From Kribbella catacumbae DSM 19601 (GTDB lineage Bacteria; Actinomycetota; Actinomycetes; Propionibacteriales; Kribbellaceae), in assembly GCF_000372465.1 (NCBI RefSeq), contig NZ_AQUZ01000002.1:186160-250159 (forward strand): a DNA stretch of 64,000 bases, in the 5' to 3' direction. Made by a program: the position numbers and the translations under genes. Shown here in pieces: positions 17,190-25,609 of this stretch. Below the pieces are notes generated by a model. The model searched no databases. It worked only from the letters and a program-made list of their open reading frames with translations, and had not been told where the DNA came from. Positions within the stretch are counted from its first letter, which is position 1; the number at the start of each line of letters is the position of its first letter.

Positions 17190-17230
17190 CAAAGATACCA
17201 TTTAATGATCATTTAATAGATCATTCGGAA
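17190..17230 (-). promoter_or_regulatory. AT-rich direct-repeat site B, upstream of the coiled-coil/coupling-protein operon
   Basis: The plus strand reads ACCATTTAATGATCATTTAATAGATCATT in a GC-rich setting. On the minus strand AATG elements recur 11-12 bp apart (GAATGATC, AAATGATC, AAATGGTATC). ACCATTTAATGATCA closely matches ACCATTAAATGATGA in site D. It lies about 70-110 bp before the GTG start of the coiled-coil gene. Confidence 0.65.
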
Positions 17231-17252
17231 AGGATTGTGGATAGTGGAGGGA

Positions 17253-19019
17253 CTACCTCATCGCGGAGACCACGATGTGGCCGTCTGAGATCAGCATCGT
17301 TTTGTGATTGCTGGCCAGTTCGCCCTTGACGTCGACGCTGAGCCGGCGCTCGGTGGGGTGCTCGTTGACGAAGCGCGCTACTTCCGTGCTGACCTCGTCG
17401 GTGAGCTTCGCGACCGCTGTTCGAGCGCCGCCGGCGTCGGAGTCGGAGTCGCCCTTGTCGTCGACCAGGTACTGCAGGACTCGCTCGGACATGACGACTT
17501 GTGCGTTGTGCTTGACCCGGACCTCCTCAATCAGGCTCCACAGTTTGTTCTTCACGATCTTTCGTTGTGTCTCCAGCGAGAGCGGCTGGAACGGAACGAT
17601 CGCGTCGATGCGGCCCAGGAGCTCGGGCGGAAAGCGATCGGCGCCCGCGGTGGTCGAGATCGACCGCCGGATCAGCTTGTCGTACTCGCTGAGCTTCTTG
17701 CCCGAGCCGGTGTCGTCCGGCTCGTACTGCGCGATGGTCGAGAAGATCTCGTTGCCCACGTTCGTGGTGAGCACGATGTAGGTGTTGAGGAACGACACCT
17801 CGCGGTTGTTGTCGTCCGACAGCCGGGCGTCGTCGAGTACCTGGAGCAGGACGCGCGTGACCATCGGCGAAGCCTTCTCGATCTCGTCGAACAGGAGCAC
17901 GGCGTGTGACAGGTCCCAGACCCGCTTGGTGAGCTCGGAGCGGAAGAGCCCGAAAGAGTCGTCCGAGGCGAACTCGGTCATGTCGAACCGGATCAGGTGA
18001 CGCTGATCGTCGCCGAACAGCAGCCTGGCCAGCTGCTTGGTCAGTTCGGTCTTGCCGACACCGGTGCTCCCGGCAAACAACATGGATGCCATGGGCCGTG
18101 ATGGATCGTTCAGATCCGCAACGCACAGCTGCAGCCGCCGTGCAACGACCGACGTGGCATGGTCTTGGCTGTACACCTTCTCATCGAGTTGCTGCTTGAT
18201 CAGGGCGCCGTCGACCCTGAATGCGACGTTGACGTTCAGCGACTCCATCAGTACGTCCGAGAGCAGGCGCTTGTCGATGGCCCGCTTCGTGTGCCGATGC
18301 CAGCCCACCATTGAATCGAGCACCAGGATGGACTTGCGCGGCTGCGAACTCGCCGGCATGTATCGCTGCGTGTACTCGTAGATCAGCCGGAAGAGATGGT
18401 CGCCGTGGAACTGATCGGCCACTCCGTAGCGCTCGGCCATGCCTTCGAGAATCTTCACCGTTGTCGCCTCGTCCGGTGGAGCGAGATTGATGCGCTGCAG
18501 CCGCTCCACGAGTGGCTGGTTCGGCGCAATGTGGCGGTGGAACTCCTCGTACGTCGTGGCAGCGATCACCCGGATTCCTCGGGCCCCTGAAGCGGCGAGC
18601 ACAGGCTTGATCGCCTCGACCGCCGCATCCGACAACTGCACGATCTGATGGAACTCGTCGATGAACAGGACCAGTTCACGGTTCTCGTCGCGGGCAAAGC
18701 GTTCGGCCTCGTCGAAGAAGCCCTTGAGTGTCGAGGCCATCCGGTCGGAGTCGCCGGCCTCGGAGATCATTCGCGCCGGGTCGACTTCGAGGTAGAGCCG
18801 CTGTGTGTCGATCTGACTGACGCCCTGGACGAGCACGCTCTTTCCGGATCCAGCAGGAGCCAGCAGCAGAGCGTTGCACAGTTCGGCGCGCCTCATTGCC
18901 GCCAGCAACTGTGTCATCTCGTACCCGCGGCCCACGATCTCGCGCTCTGGCGGCTTCATAGGGCTGGACAGGCGGGCGAGCAGTGCGTAGCCCTCGCTCA
19001 GCCGGGAACCGTCGAACAT
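17253..19019 (-). CDS. Clp/Hsp100-type double AAA+ ATPase
   Basis: The 588-residue protein has two AAA+ modules. The first has Walker A APAGSGKS (54-61) and Walker B LVLFIDEFHQ (116-125), as in ClpA/ClpB D1. The second has GSTGVGKT (317-324), VLLFDEIEKA (374-383), an LTTNVG sensor-1 region and ELLGRIDAIVPF. The usual Clp N-domain is absent and the linker between modules is short. I see no clear ClpP-docking loop, so it is probably a remodelling ATPase and not a protease subunit. ClpV of type VI secretion is a precedent for such enzymes in secretion. It follows the 189-residue protein gene in an operon behind repeat site C. Its client might be the conjugation apparatus or the relaxosome; this is inference. 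Confidence 0.85.
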   Translation of the reverse strand: MFDGSRLSEGYALLARLSSPMKPPEREIVGRGYEMTQLLAAMRRAELCNALLLAPAGSGKSVLVQGVSQIDTQRLYLEVDPARMISEAGDSDRMASTLKGFFDEAERFARDENRELVLFIDEFHQIVQLSDAAVEAIKPVLAASGARGIRVIAATTYEEFHRHIAPNQPLVERLQRINLAPPDEATTVKILEGMAERYGVADQFHGDHLFRLIYEYTQRYMPASSQPRKSILVLDSMVGWHRHTKRAIDKRLLSDVLMESLNVNVAFRVDGALIKQQLDEKVYSQDHATSVVARRLQLCVADLNDPSRPMASMLFAGSTGVGKTELTKQLARLLFGDDQRHLIRFDMTEFASDDSFGLFRSELTKRVWDLSHAVLLFDEIEKASPMVTRVLLQVLDDARLSDDNNREVSFLNTYIVLTTNVGNEIFSTIAQYEPDDTGSGKKLSEYDKLIRRSISTTAGADRFPPELLGRIDAIVPFQPLSLETQRKIVKNKLWSLIEEVRVKHNAQVVMSERVLQYLVDDKGDSDSDAGGARTAVAKLTDEVSTEVARFVNEHPTERRLSVDVKGELASNHKTMLISDGHIVVSAMR

Positions 19020-19136
19020 GGCCTGCTTCCTCCGCTGCAGTCATGACACGGTCCTCGCACCACCTTGGTCGAGGCGTTGCGAGGACCGTATGAGCTCACC
19101 CCGGCTACCGGGGCCTGATGGTTGATCTGATCCCGA

Positions 19137-19706
19137 TCAGCCCACCGCGAGCTCCTCGCCTCTCGCCGGCGTCGCGGCGTCCTCGAACAGCGGTACGTCA
19201 CCGTGCTCCGCAGCGGCCTGCGCCTCGGTGACAGGCGTCCCAGCCTCCTGCTCAGCCGAGGTGCCTGCGGCCTTCTTGGCCGCCTTCATGGATGCGAACT
19301 GGCCGTCCATCGTCTTGTCGTCGATCTTGAAGTCCGACCGGGTGAGCGACTTCGAGTTGAGAACGAGTCCGCCGCCCTTGGTCGACGGCATCACGTTCGC
19401 CTTGACCGCGTAGACGCGGCCGATCTCCTGGCCGTCCTTGTTCATGATCGGCTCCGAGTTGGGGCCGGCCGCGTCGACGATCTCGACGAACTGCCCCTTC
19501 GAATACGGCGCGCCGTTGTTGATGCGGTCCCCCTCGGTGCGCTGAGAGACCAGGTGCAGGTTCGTCTGCTCCGGTCCGCGCGGGTCGCGGTGGTCCACCA
19601 TGACGTCGAGGAAGCGCGTCTTCCCGTCCTTCGTCGCGTTGTTGTTGTACGTCTTGGCCAGCAGGTTGACGCCGGTCATCGCGCCCTTGCCCTTGAGCAG
19701 TGCCAT
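19137..19706 (-). CDS. Unrecognised 189-aa protein
   Basis: The ATG at 19706 follows GGGAGAAG with good spacing; the longer frame to 19802 is unlikely because it enters repeat site C. The protein has a compact N-terminal two-thirds rich in beta-type sequence (GVNLLAKTYNNN, TRFLDVMVDHRDPRG, KGQFVEIVDAAG, GRVYAVKANVMPS) and an Ala/Glu-rich disordered tail. The pattern of alternating strands and basic residues could fit an OB-like nucleic-acid-binding fold, but no signature supports it. It is the first gene of the operon containing the Clp-type ATPase, so it may be its adaptor or substrate. Confidence 0.65.
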   Translation of the reverse strand: MALLKGKGAMTGVNLLAKTYNNNATKDGKTRFLDVMVDHRDPRGPEQTNLHLVSQRTEGDRINNGAPYSKGQFVEIVDAAGPNSEPIMNKDGQEIGRVYAVKANVMPSTKGGGLVLNSKSLTRSDFKIDDKTMDGQFASMKAAKKAAGTSAEQEAGTPVTEAQAAAEHGDVPLFEDAATPARGEELAVG

Positions 19707-19807
19707 GATCTCTTCTCCCTGTTTCTGCCCGGCTCGACCACGAGTCGGTCTGGATCGGCAACATCCGCTGCGGGTACGAGACCCTACTCGCGAATCGTCC
19801 ACAGATT

Positions 19808-19863
19808 ACTATCTAGATAATCATTAATGCAAGTAGAGAAGAGTATCTAATGGTCATCTAATG
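19808..19863 (-). promoter_or_regulatory. AT-rich direct-repeat site C
   Basis: On the minus strand ATTAGATGACC is followed 11 bp later by ATTAGATACTC, and further on CATTAATGATTATCTAGATAG. The site lies between the relaxase gene stop (19888) and the start of the 189-residue gene (19706). It shares the ATTRRAT half-site and the one-helical-turn spacing with sites A, B, D and E but is the most divergent of the five. Confidence 0.55.
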
Positions 19864-19887
19864 GGTGATGTCGCTGGCAGGACCTGC

Positions 19888-22155
19888 CTAGGTGTCGCGG
19901 TTCGCCTCGGATTCGTGGGGATCTGGGGAGTCGGGACCTGAACGGGCGCCGGTCTCAAGGACGACCCGATCGATCTGGTGTTGGAGACGAATGACGAGGG
20001 CGGCGTCGAGTGCCGAGGTCGTCCGGCGGTGGGTGAGGTCCTGCCGGGTGCGCAGCTGCGCGAACCGGCTCGGGAGGATGCTCTGGCCGGCAGAGTCCGT
20101 AGACCGTGCCAGTTGTGCGGCGAGCTCGGTCATGGCCGCGACGTCGTCGACCGGGAGGTCCGTGATCGCTCGTGCCTGCCCAGAGTCGTCCAGGTAGGCC
20201 ATAGCCGCGATCAGGAGCCGCCGCCGCTGTGCAGCCGCGGTGGTGAATCCTGTCCGGGCCGTGGCCCCGATCGTGACGTCGGAGAAGAAGTCGTAGCCGA
20301 GGTGGTGCAGGTCGAGCGACCTGACTTCGTCGAAGTCGTAGTCCGCGCCTCGGATGATCTCCACCCCGGCGGGCCCGTCGGCGGCGTTCAGGGTGACCAA
20401 GACCAGCCCTGATCCGTACAGCGAGGCCCGCAGCCCGTCCAGACGCTCGTCGTACGATCGCTGCATCGTCAAGATCCGGTGGTCGAGGACGGTCCGGCCC
20501 GCGGTGCCCTCGGTGAGCAGACGCCCTCCGGGCTGTCCGTAGATTTCGCGGCCCAGTCGCTCTGCTTCTTGAGCGTCCCTCATCCGCTGTAGCGAGGCAT
20601 CTCTGCGCAGGCTCATCAGTGACAGGAGCCGTTGACCGTAGTCCGAGACTTGCCTGTGCTGCTCGTACCACGCGCTGGTGTCGCCGACGAACGGCAGGAA
20701 GTGCCGATACTTGGCGGTGAGCTTGCGGTGATATTCCTGCTCGAAGCGGTAGAAGTCGTACAGCGGGCGCGATTCCTCGGCCGCGACACCGGCCGCCTGG
20801 GCCTTCTCCCATTGCCGGGCCAGATCCCGATAGGCCAAGACGCGCTCTCGGTGGTGTTCAAGCCGGGAGTTGTAGCTGCGCAGCCGGAAGGCGAACGAGA
20901 CGAGGTCGGTCTCCTCGGGACCGCTGTCAGGGGCGCGATCGTGAGCCAGTGCGGTCAGCTGCTCGTAGTCCAGGCCCATGATGTCGAGCATGGGCGTGCG
21001 GATGCGCAGCTGATCGGCAGGAAGCGAGCGCACCAGTTGGTAGACGCCGTTGATCGCCTGCTCGAGGATCTGCGCGCGTCCGCGGCTCACCAGTTGTTGC
21101 CACTCACGTGTTGTGAGCGATTCGCTCGCGCGGCGCTGGTTGGCGTAGTCGACGATCCTTTCCATGGCCTGCGGCAGTGGGGAGCCGGGGCGCTCGAGCT
21201 GCTCGGTGACGAGCTCGGTGGCCAACTGGTTCGCCTTACGCATGCGGCGGTCATTGCTGCCGGCCCGCCAGAGCCGGTGGTCTTCTGGGAGGCACGCGAT
21301 GAGGAATTGGGGGAGTGCGTCGTCGCGCATGCGTTCGTGTGCCCAGCGCTTGATGAAGGTAGTGACGTTGCGCCGCTCGTAGCCAACGGCGCTGGACAGG
21401 TGCGCCATCGTCTGTTTCTCGTCGAGCCAGGCGTCAACGCCGCGGCGGAGCCTGGATTTGTGCCGGTCCAGAAGCTTGCCCCGCTGAGTTCCGGACGGTG
21501 TGACCGTGCCGGTCCCGGCGTCGACCATGGCCAGATGGCAGTGCACGTGCTCGGTGTCGACCTGGATGACGCCGACGTAGCGCAGATCGTCGAAGCCGCT
21601 GTTGCCTGAGCTCATCCGTTCCAGCCCGTGCATGATCGCCAGACGCAGCTTCATCTGGTCGATGTGACCGCGGTAGTCCCCTCGTGCCTGGCAGTGGAAG
21701 TCCTGATCGACGATGCCGTGCTTTTTCAGGTAGGCCTCATCGAACGATAGGACCGTCTTGAGTACCGTGCGGCCGGCCTCGAACTGGTCCTGGATGTCTC
21801 TACTGGCCGCGCGTAACTGTTCGTCGGACAAGGACACCGAGCTGTAGCCGAAGGCGACGCCGCCGGCACCCTGCGCCTGGCGCATGTCGTTCTTGGCCGC
21901 TTCGCGCGATATGGCGTGGTCGACGGCTGATGCCCGGGCCATGTACCGGACGATGAAGTCGTCGGTGCGCAGCCGCTGTACCGGTGCCAGCGACTCGGTC
22001 GCCTGCTCCCGCGCCATGTAGCGCTCGACGTAGCTGCCCGGCGTCGCACCACGTGACCCCGAGCCGTCCGGATTCTTGATCGAGAACTCGTTGACGATCA
22101 CTACGTCCTGCTTCAGGCCCATGCCCATCCCCTTGGTGATCTTGGCGGCCGCCAT
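19888..22155 (-). CDS. HUH relaxase, MobL-like
   Basis: The relaxase nicks the transfer origin and pilots the strand. The signature is YVGVIQVDTEHVHCHLAMVD (193-212), where H203, H205 and H207 form the metal-binding HUH triad after a strand, in the arrangement seen in MobL/MobP-type relaxases. N-terminal Tyr residues (Y42, Y46, Y71) are candidates for the nicking residue. At 755 residues it is long; residues about 330-620 are mostly helical and may hold partner or DNA-binding functions. The ATG at 22155 has a GAGGAG placed rather far upstream; internal starts at residues 10 or 12 follow AAGGGG and are possible. It is the last gene of the conjugation operon. Confidence 0.75.
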   Translation of the reverse strand: MAAAKITKGMGMGLKQDVVIVNEFSIKNPDGSGSRGATPGSYVERYMAREQATESLAPVQRLRTDDFIVRYMARASAVDHAISREAAKNDMRQAQGAGGVAFGYSSVSLSDEQLRAASRDIQDQFEAGRTVLKTVLSFDEAYLKKHGIVDQDFHCQARGDYRGHIDQMKLRLAIMHGLERMSSGNSGFDDLRYVGVIQVDTEHVHCHLAMVDAGTGTVTPSGTQRGKLLDRHKSRLRRGVDAWLDEKQTMAHLSSAVGYERRNVTTFIKRWAHERMRDDALPQFLIACLPEDHRLWRAGSNDRRMRKANQLATELVTEQLERPGSPLPQAMERIVDYANQRRASESLTTREWQQLVSRGRAQILEQAINGVYQLVRSLPADQLRIRTPMLDIMGLDYEQLTALAHDRAPDSGPEETDLVSFAFRLRSYNSRLEHHRERVLAYRDLARQWEKAQAAGVAAEESRPLYDFYRFEQEYHRKLTAKYRHFLPFVGDTSAWYEQHRQVSDYGQRLLSLMSLRRDASLQRMRDAQEAERLGREIYGQPGGRLLTEGTAGRTVLDHRILTMQRSYDERLDGLRASLYGSGLVLVTLNAADGPAGVEIIRGADYDFDEVRSLDLHHLGYDFFSDVTIGATARTGFTTAAAQRRRLLIAAMAYLDDSGQARAITDLPVDDVAAMTELAAQLARSTDSAGQSILPSRFAQLRTRQDLTHRRTTSALDAALVIRLQHQIDRVVLETGARSGPDSPDPHESEANRDT

Positions 22156-22205
22156 CCCGGCGACAAGCTCCTCGCCATCCGCCGCGCCGTTGTGCCGGCC
22201 CGATG

Positions 22206-23264
22206 TCAGACCTGGTGGTCCGGAACGGACCCTGCTTCGCCGGGGTCAAGGTCAGCAGCACGCAGCCTCACTTGGCGCCTCAGCTCGTCGAGGCGAGTCA
22301 TGTCAGCGGGCGGCTCGGTGTGGACTGGCTCGACAGGCAGTTCCTCGGCTGTCTCGCCGTCCAGGTCGACAGATACAACCGGCTCGGGTCCCTCGTCGAT
22401 GGCCGCCTCGGCGCTGGTCTCCTCGAGAGAGGCGGCGACCCTGGAGCGGTAGACGTTCTCGGGGGTGCCTGCTTCTTCCTCGCGCTCCAGGCGAAGCTGC
22501 GCCTGCTCGGCGTCCAGGGAGGCAGCGACCGCCTGCATCTGTGCCGCCAGTGGCCTCTTGGCGTCGTTTTCTGCTCCGGGGCGCGCCAGTGCCGTGGGGG
22601 TGGATGCTTGCCCGAAGTCGGCGTCGTCGAACAGCGACGTGAATGCGTCGGAGCGAGCGCTCACGCCAGTCTGGCTGACCACGTCCTGGTCGTGCCGCGA
22701 GCCGGCCGTCGTGCTGTGATCGGCGAAGTACTCCGTGATGTCGTAGCCGGAGGACTCCAGATCGACGTCGAGGCTGCCGAGGCCGTGGACGCGGACGAAG
22801 ACCACGGGCACGTCCGGGGCGCTCTCGGGCGTTGTGACGAGCGTTGTGTCTCCAGCCGGAGCGAGCACGAGGGCATCGACGGTGGCGGGCAGCTCCCAGT
22901 CGATCCCGGTGACTTGCTCGGGGAGGGTGAATGCCGGGGAGAAGTAGCCCTTGAGGGCCAGTTGTACGAGTTGCTGGTCGTCGAACTCGTAGAACACGTC
23001 GACCGGCTGGCTGCCTCCGATCGGGAACGTCACCTCGTCGACGCCGTACGGCAACTGCTGATGAGGACGCACCGAGCGCAGTTCGCCGTGCAGGTGGAGG
23101 TATGGCCGGTAGTTTCTCTCCGGGCCGTAGTGCTTCAGCTCCATGGATTCGACGAACACGGCAACATCCGCGTCGATCTTCTCCGTCCGTGTGGTCTCGA
23201 CGCCGCGCTCGCGCAGTACGCGGTGCGCCCACACGTCATTCATGGCAAGTCCTGCGATCCTCAT
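22206..23264 (-). CDS. Unrecognised 352-aa protein before the relaxase
   Basis: AGGAG lies just upstream of the ATG at 23264, which rules out the longer frame to 23465. Residues 1-200 look folded, mixed alpha/beta, with a His-containing stretch (YLHLHGEL). From about 200 on the sequence is acidic, Ala/Glu-rich and probably disordered or coiled-coil. It has no TM helix. The position directly before the relaxase, 50 bp away, suggests a relaxase accessory protein, but no motif proves it. Confidence 0.65.
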   Translation of the reverse strand: MRIAGLAMNDVWAHRVLRERGVETTRTEKIDADVAVFVESMELKHYGPERNYRPYLHLHGELRSVRPHQQLPYGVDEVTFPIGGSQPVDVFYEFDDQQLVQLALKGYFSPAFTLPEQVTGIDWELPATVDALVLAPAGDTTLVTTPESAPDVPVVFVRVHGLGSLDVDLESSGYDITEYFADHSTTAGSRHDQDVVSQTGVSARSDAFTSLFDDADFGQASTPTALARPGAENDAKRPLAAQMQAVAASLDAEQAQLRLEREEEAGTPENVYRSRVAASLEETSAEAAIDEGPEPVVSVDLDGETAEELPVEPVHTEPPADMTRLDELRRQVRLRAADLDPGEAGSVPDHQV

Positions 23265-23283
23265 ATCAGAAGCTCCTGTCGGC

Positions 23284-23784
23284 TCATCTCCGGTTCCTGG
23301 CCGGCTTCTTGCGGGTGGCCCGTCCGTCGCGGTGAGCGGTCTCGGTGTCGGCGACCTTCTCGGGTCCGCTGCGCCGGGCGTGCTTGAGCCTGGCGATCCG
23401 GCCGCTTCCGGCCCGCCACAGCCAGCGCATGAAAGCGATCTCTGCGACCGCGAGCGCGACGACAACGAACAGGAACGGCACGAGCCAGACTGCGATCGTC
23501 GCGCTGGCAGGAGGACTGCCGAGCGACGTGCCGGACCGTTGATGCAGGTACGCCCCGATCATCGGAATGACACTCACAGCCGTGACCATGACGAGCATGT
23601 AGTCGGCCAGGGCGGTGGCGAGCCGGATGACAGCCGTCCACACCAGTAACGGTGTGCCCGCCTTGACCCGGACAGTCACCGCGGCGAATGCCGCTCTCGT
23701 TGGGCTCTTCGGGCGTTCGGTCTTGCCCTCTTCTCGCTGCTCCGGCTGGGCAACCGCCTGCGCGGGCCTGGAGATCGTCGTCAT
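23284..23784 (-). CDS. Membrane protein of the conjugation operon
   Basis: The 166-residue product has a basic cytosolic N-terminus, a hydrophobic region at about 45-80 that could be one long or two short helices, and a TM helix at about 98-125 followed by a strongly basic C-terminal tail. It may correspond to the small inner-membrane components of Gram-positive transfer systems (VirB3-like or PrgI-like), but similarity cannot be claimed from sequence alone. The ATG at 23784 is the start of the hydrophobic-protein frame; the longer frame upstream overlaps the next gene. Confidence 0.6.
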   Translation of the reverse strand: MTTISRPAQAVAQPEQREEGKTERPKSPTRAAFAAVTVRVKAGTPLLVWTAVIRLATALADYMLVMVTAVSVIPMIGAYLHQRSGTSLGSPPASATIAVWLVPFLFVVVALAVAEIAFMRWLWRAGSGRIARLKHARRSGPEKVADTETAHRDGRATRKKPARNRR

Positions 23785-23885
23785 CTGTCTGATGTCCTTC
23801 GTCTGAGGTGGTGGTTGCCGGCTCGAGAGCCAACGGCGGCCGGCGCCAAGGGCCGCGAATTTGTCTGCGGTCAAGCTGAATAGGG

Positions 23886-24581
23886 TCATCGCGAGAAGCG
23901 GGTCGAGCCCGATGGAGCAATCCCGGTCAGGTTCGAGACCGTCCCATCGGCGCTGACGGTGGCGTAGAGAAGGACCCGCCGAAGAGCGGTCGGCTGCCGC
24001 GTCGCCCGCCCCTCTCCGTTCTGCGCCGCGCTGCTGACACCGACCTCGATGTCTGCGATGACCGCGTAGCGGTACCGGGTGGCTGTCACTTCGACCACGT
24101 CGACATCGAGGTTGCGGCTGACCGCTGAGGTCATGGCGATCGCGTCGATGTAGTAGCGCCGCTTCCGGCCGGCGTCCTCGTTGAATCTGGACGGTGGCAG
24201 GAAGGTCTGCAGGAAGGCGTCCTTCTCGGACAGACCGAAGCGGTCCTTCAGCGATTCGCGGGCGAGCTCGTAGGTCTCGCCGGAATCCCAGGTGAAGGCC
24301 ATGGACAGCAGCTGGGCAAGGGTCGCGGTGTCTTTCCTGACCCGGGCCGCGCTGATGCCGGTCCCTGCCAAGACGGTCTTCTCCGAGACCTCGGCTTCCT
24401 GCCGGGCCTCTTGTGAACTCGACGCCTCCAGGGACCTGACCTGCGACTCCTGAGCAGCGAGATGCCGCGACTGGTCCACCGCCTCGGCAGTAGCCAGGAC
24501 GATCCCGGTGGCCACTACGGTCGCGAACGCCAGGATCCAACGGTTCCTCGCCCAGAACCCACTCTTGTCCGGCACCGTCAT
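23886..24581 (-). CDS. Membrane-anchored VirB8/TcpC-like protein
   Basis: The 231-residue protein has a short cytosolic N-terminus, one TM helix (about residues 14-32), a coiled-coil stretch (about 38-65) and an extracytoplasmic mixed domain of about 150 residues with alternating strands near the C-terminus (VVEVTATRYRYAVIADIEVG). This layout is that of VirB8 and TcpC proteins, which scaffold the channel. Its ATG overlaps the stop of the preceding 343-residue gene (ATGA), so production is coupled and the two may form a heteromeric complex. Confidence 0.6.
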   Translation of the reverse strand: MTVPDKSGFWARNRWILAFATVVATGIVLATAEAVDQSRHLAAQESQVRSLEASSSQEARQEAEVSEKTVLAGTGISAARVRKDTATLAQLLSMAFTWDSGETYELARESLKDRFGLSEKDAFLQTFLPPSRFNEDAGRKRRYYIDAIAMTSAVSRNLDVDVVEVTATRYRYAVIADIEVGVSSAAQNGEGRATRQPTALRRVLLYATVSADGTVSNLTGIAPSGSTRFSR

Positions 24582-25609
24582 GGCTTCCGCACCGGCCCTT
24601 CTCCCAGCTCCGGCGCTCTGCCGGCCCTTGCTGCGTCCGTCTCGGGCTGGTGCTCCCGGCCCGCGGCCGTGACGACCAGCCCGAGTCCGCTGAACGTCCG
24701 CGTCGAGCCGTCGTAGGTAGCGCTGGCCCAGGCGAGCACCGTGGTCTTGCTGTCCCTGCACACCCAGACCACCCGCGCCCTGGTCGGCGCGTCGAGTGTC
24801 GGCATCACCGACTCGACCCTCCAGCCGTACGACTTCGGATCCGCAGCCTTCAGCCCGTCGTAGCGGACATACCAGGCAAAGCGCGGGTCCATCTCGTCCC
24901 TGCCGAAGTAGGGCGTCGTCGTAAAGGAATAGGCGAGCCGTTCGTCGGCGACGAAGGACTTCGGATCCCAGAACGGGGCCAGCACCCGGCGATGCTCGAC
25001 GGTCTTCAGGACGGCTTCGTTCGGTGCACTGTTGCCAGCACCGGGAGCGTTGTTCACCGCATGGAAGAGCCCGGTGTACTCCTGCTGCTTGTCCGCCACT
25101 GCTTTTGCAGCCGCCGCGGCCCGTGCGTTGAGCACCGCGAGCGCCTTGCTGTCGACCCGTGCCGCCGTCGGGGTGGGGGCGCCGTCCGGAGCCACCGCGG
25201 AGGAAGTTTGAAGCGCGCTGATCCGGAGTGTGTTTGCCGCGCTCTGCTGGTCGTAGGTGCGGTTTCCGACTGCGCTGAGTACGGCCGTAGCGGCCAGTGC
25301 GAGCCCCAGCACGATCGCGAGGCGTTGTCTCGGGCTGTGCCTGGGGCTGCTGGGTGTGTGGGCGTCGGAAAGTCTGCCCGGGCGAGTGCGCCGTGCGGCC
25401 GCCCAGTTGTTGAAGCGGACCTCGAGATCGGGACCCGTGACCTTGCTGTGCTCGCGGCGTGGCCGTTGGGTGAGGTTCTTGTCGTCAGCGTCCGTTGCCT
25501 CCGGTGCTGGGCCGGTTGTCTCGTCGGTCATCTGTTCGTCTTCCGGGTCGTTCGAGGGGTGGCTGAGTGGTCTGGTCCTGGGGGCAGGGAGCGGGTCGGT
25601 GGGGGTCAT
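24578..25609 (-). CDS. Membrane-anchored VirB8-like conjugation protein
   Basis: The 343-residue product has a long, polar N-terminal cytosolic part, a single TM helix at about 96-114 (LAIVLGLALAATAVLSAVG), an Ala-rich helical stalk and an outer domain (about 200-310) that resembles the NTF2-like fold region of VirB8 proteins by size and strand pattern. The ATG overlaps the previous stop (ATGA at 25609-25606). An internal ATG at residue 27 has its own ribosome binding site and could give a shorter form. It sits between the wall hydrolase and a second protein of similar layout. Confidence 0.6.
   Translation of the reverse strand: MTPTDPLPAPRTRPLSHPSNDPEDEQMTDETTGPAPEATDADDKNLTQRPRREHSKVTGPDLEVRFNNWAAARRTRPGRLSDAHTPSSPRHSPRQRLAIVLGLALAATAVLSAVGNRTYDQQSAANTLRISALQTSSAVAPDGAPTPTAARVDSKALAVLNARAAAAAKAVADKQQEYTGLFHAVNNAPGAGNSAPNEAVLKTVEHRRVLAPFWDPKSFVADERLAYSFTTTPYFGRDEMDPRFAWYVRYDGLKAADPKSYGWRVESVMPTLDAPTRARVVWVCRDSKTTVLAWASATYDGSTRTFSGLGLVVTAAGREHQPETDAARAGRAPELGEGPVRKP

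Noticed and set aside
23284-24540. 418-codon minus-strand frame
   Set aside because: Only the last 166 codons (from 23784) look like protein; the first part overlaps the 231-residue VirB8-like gene in another frame.
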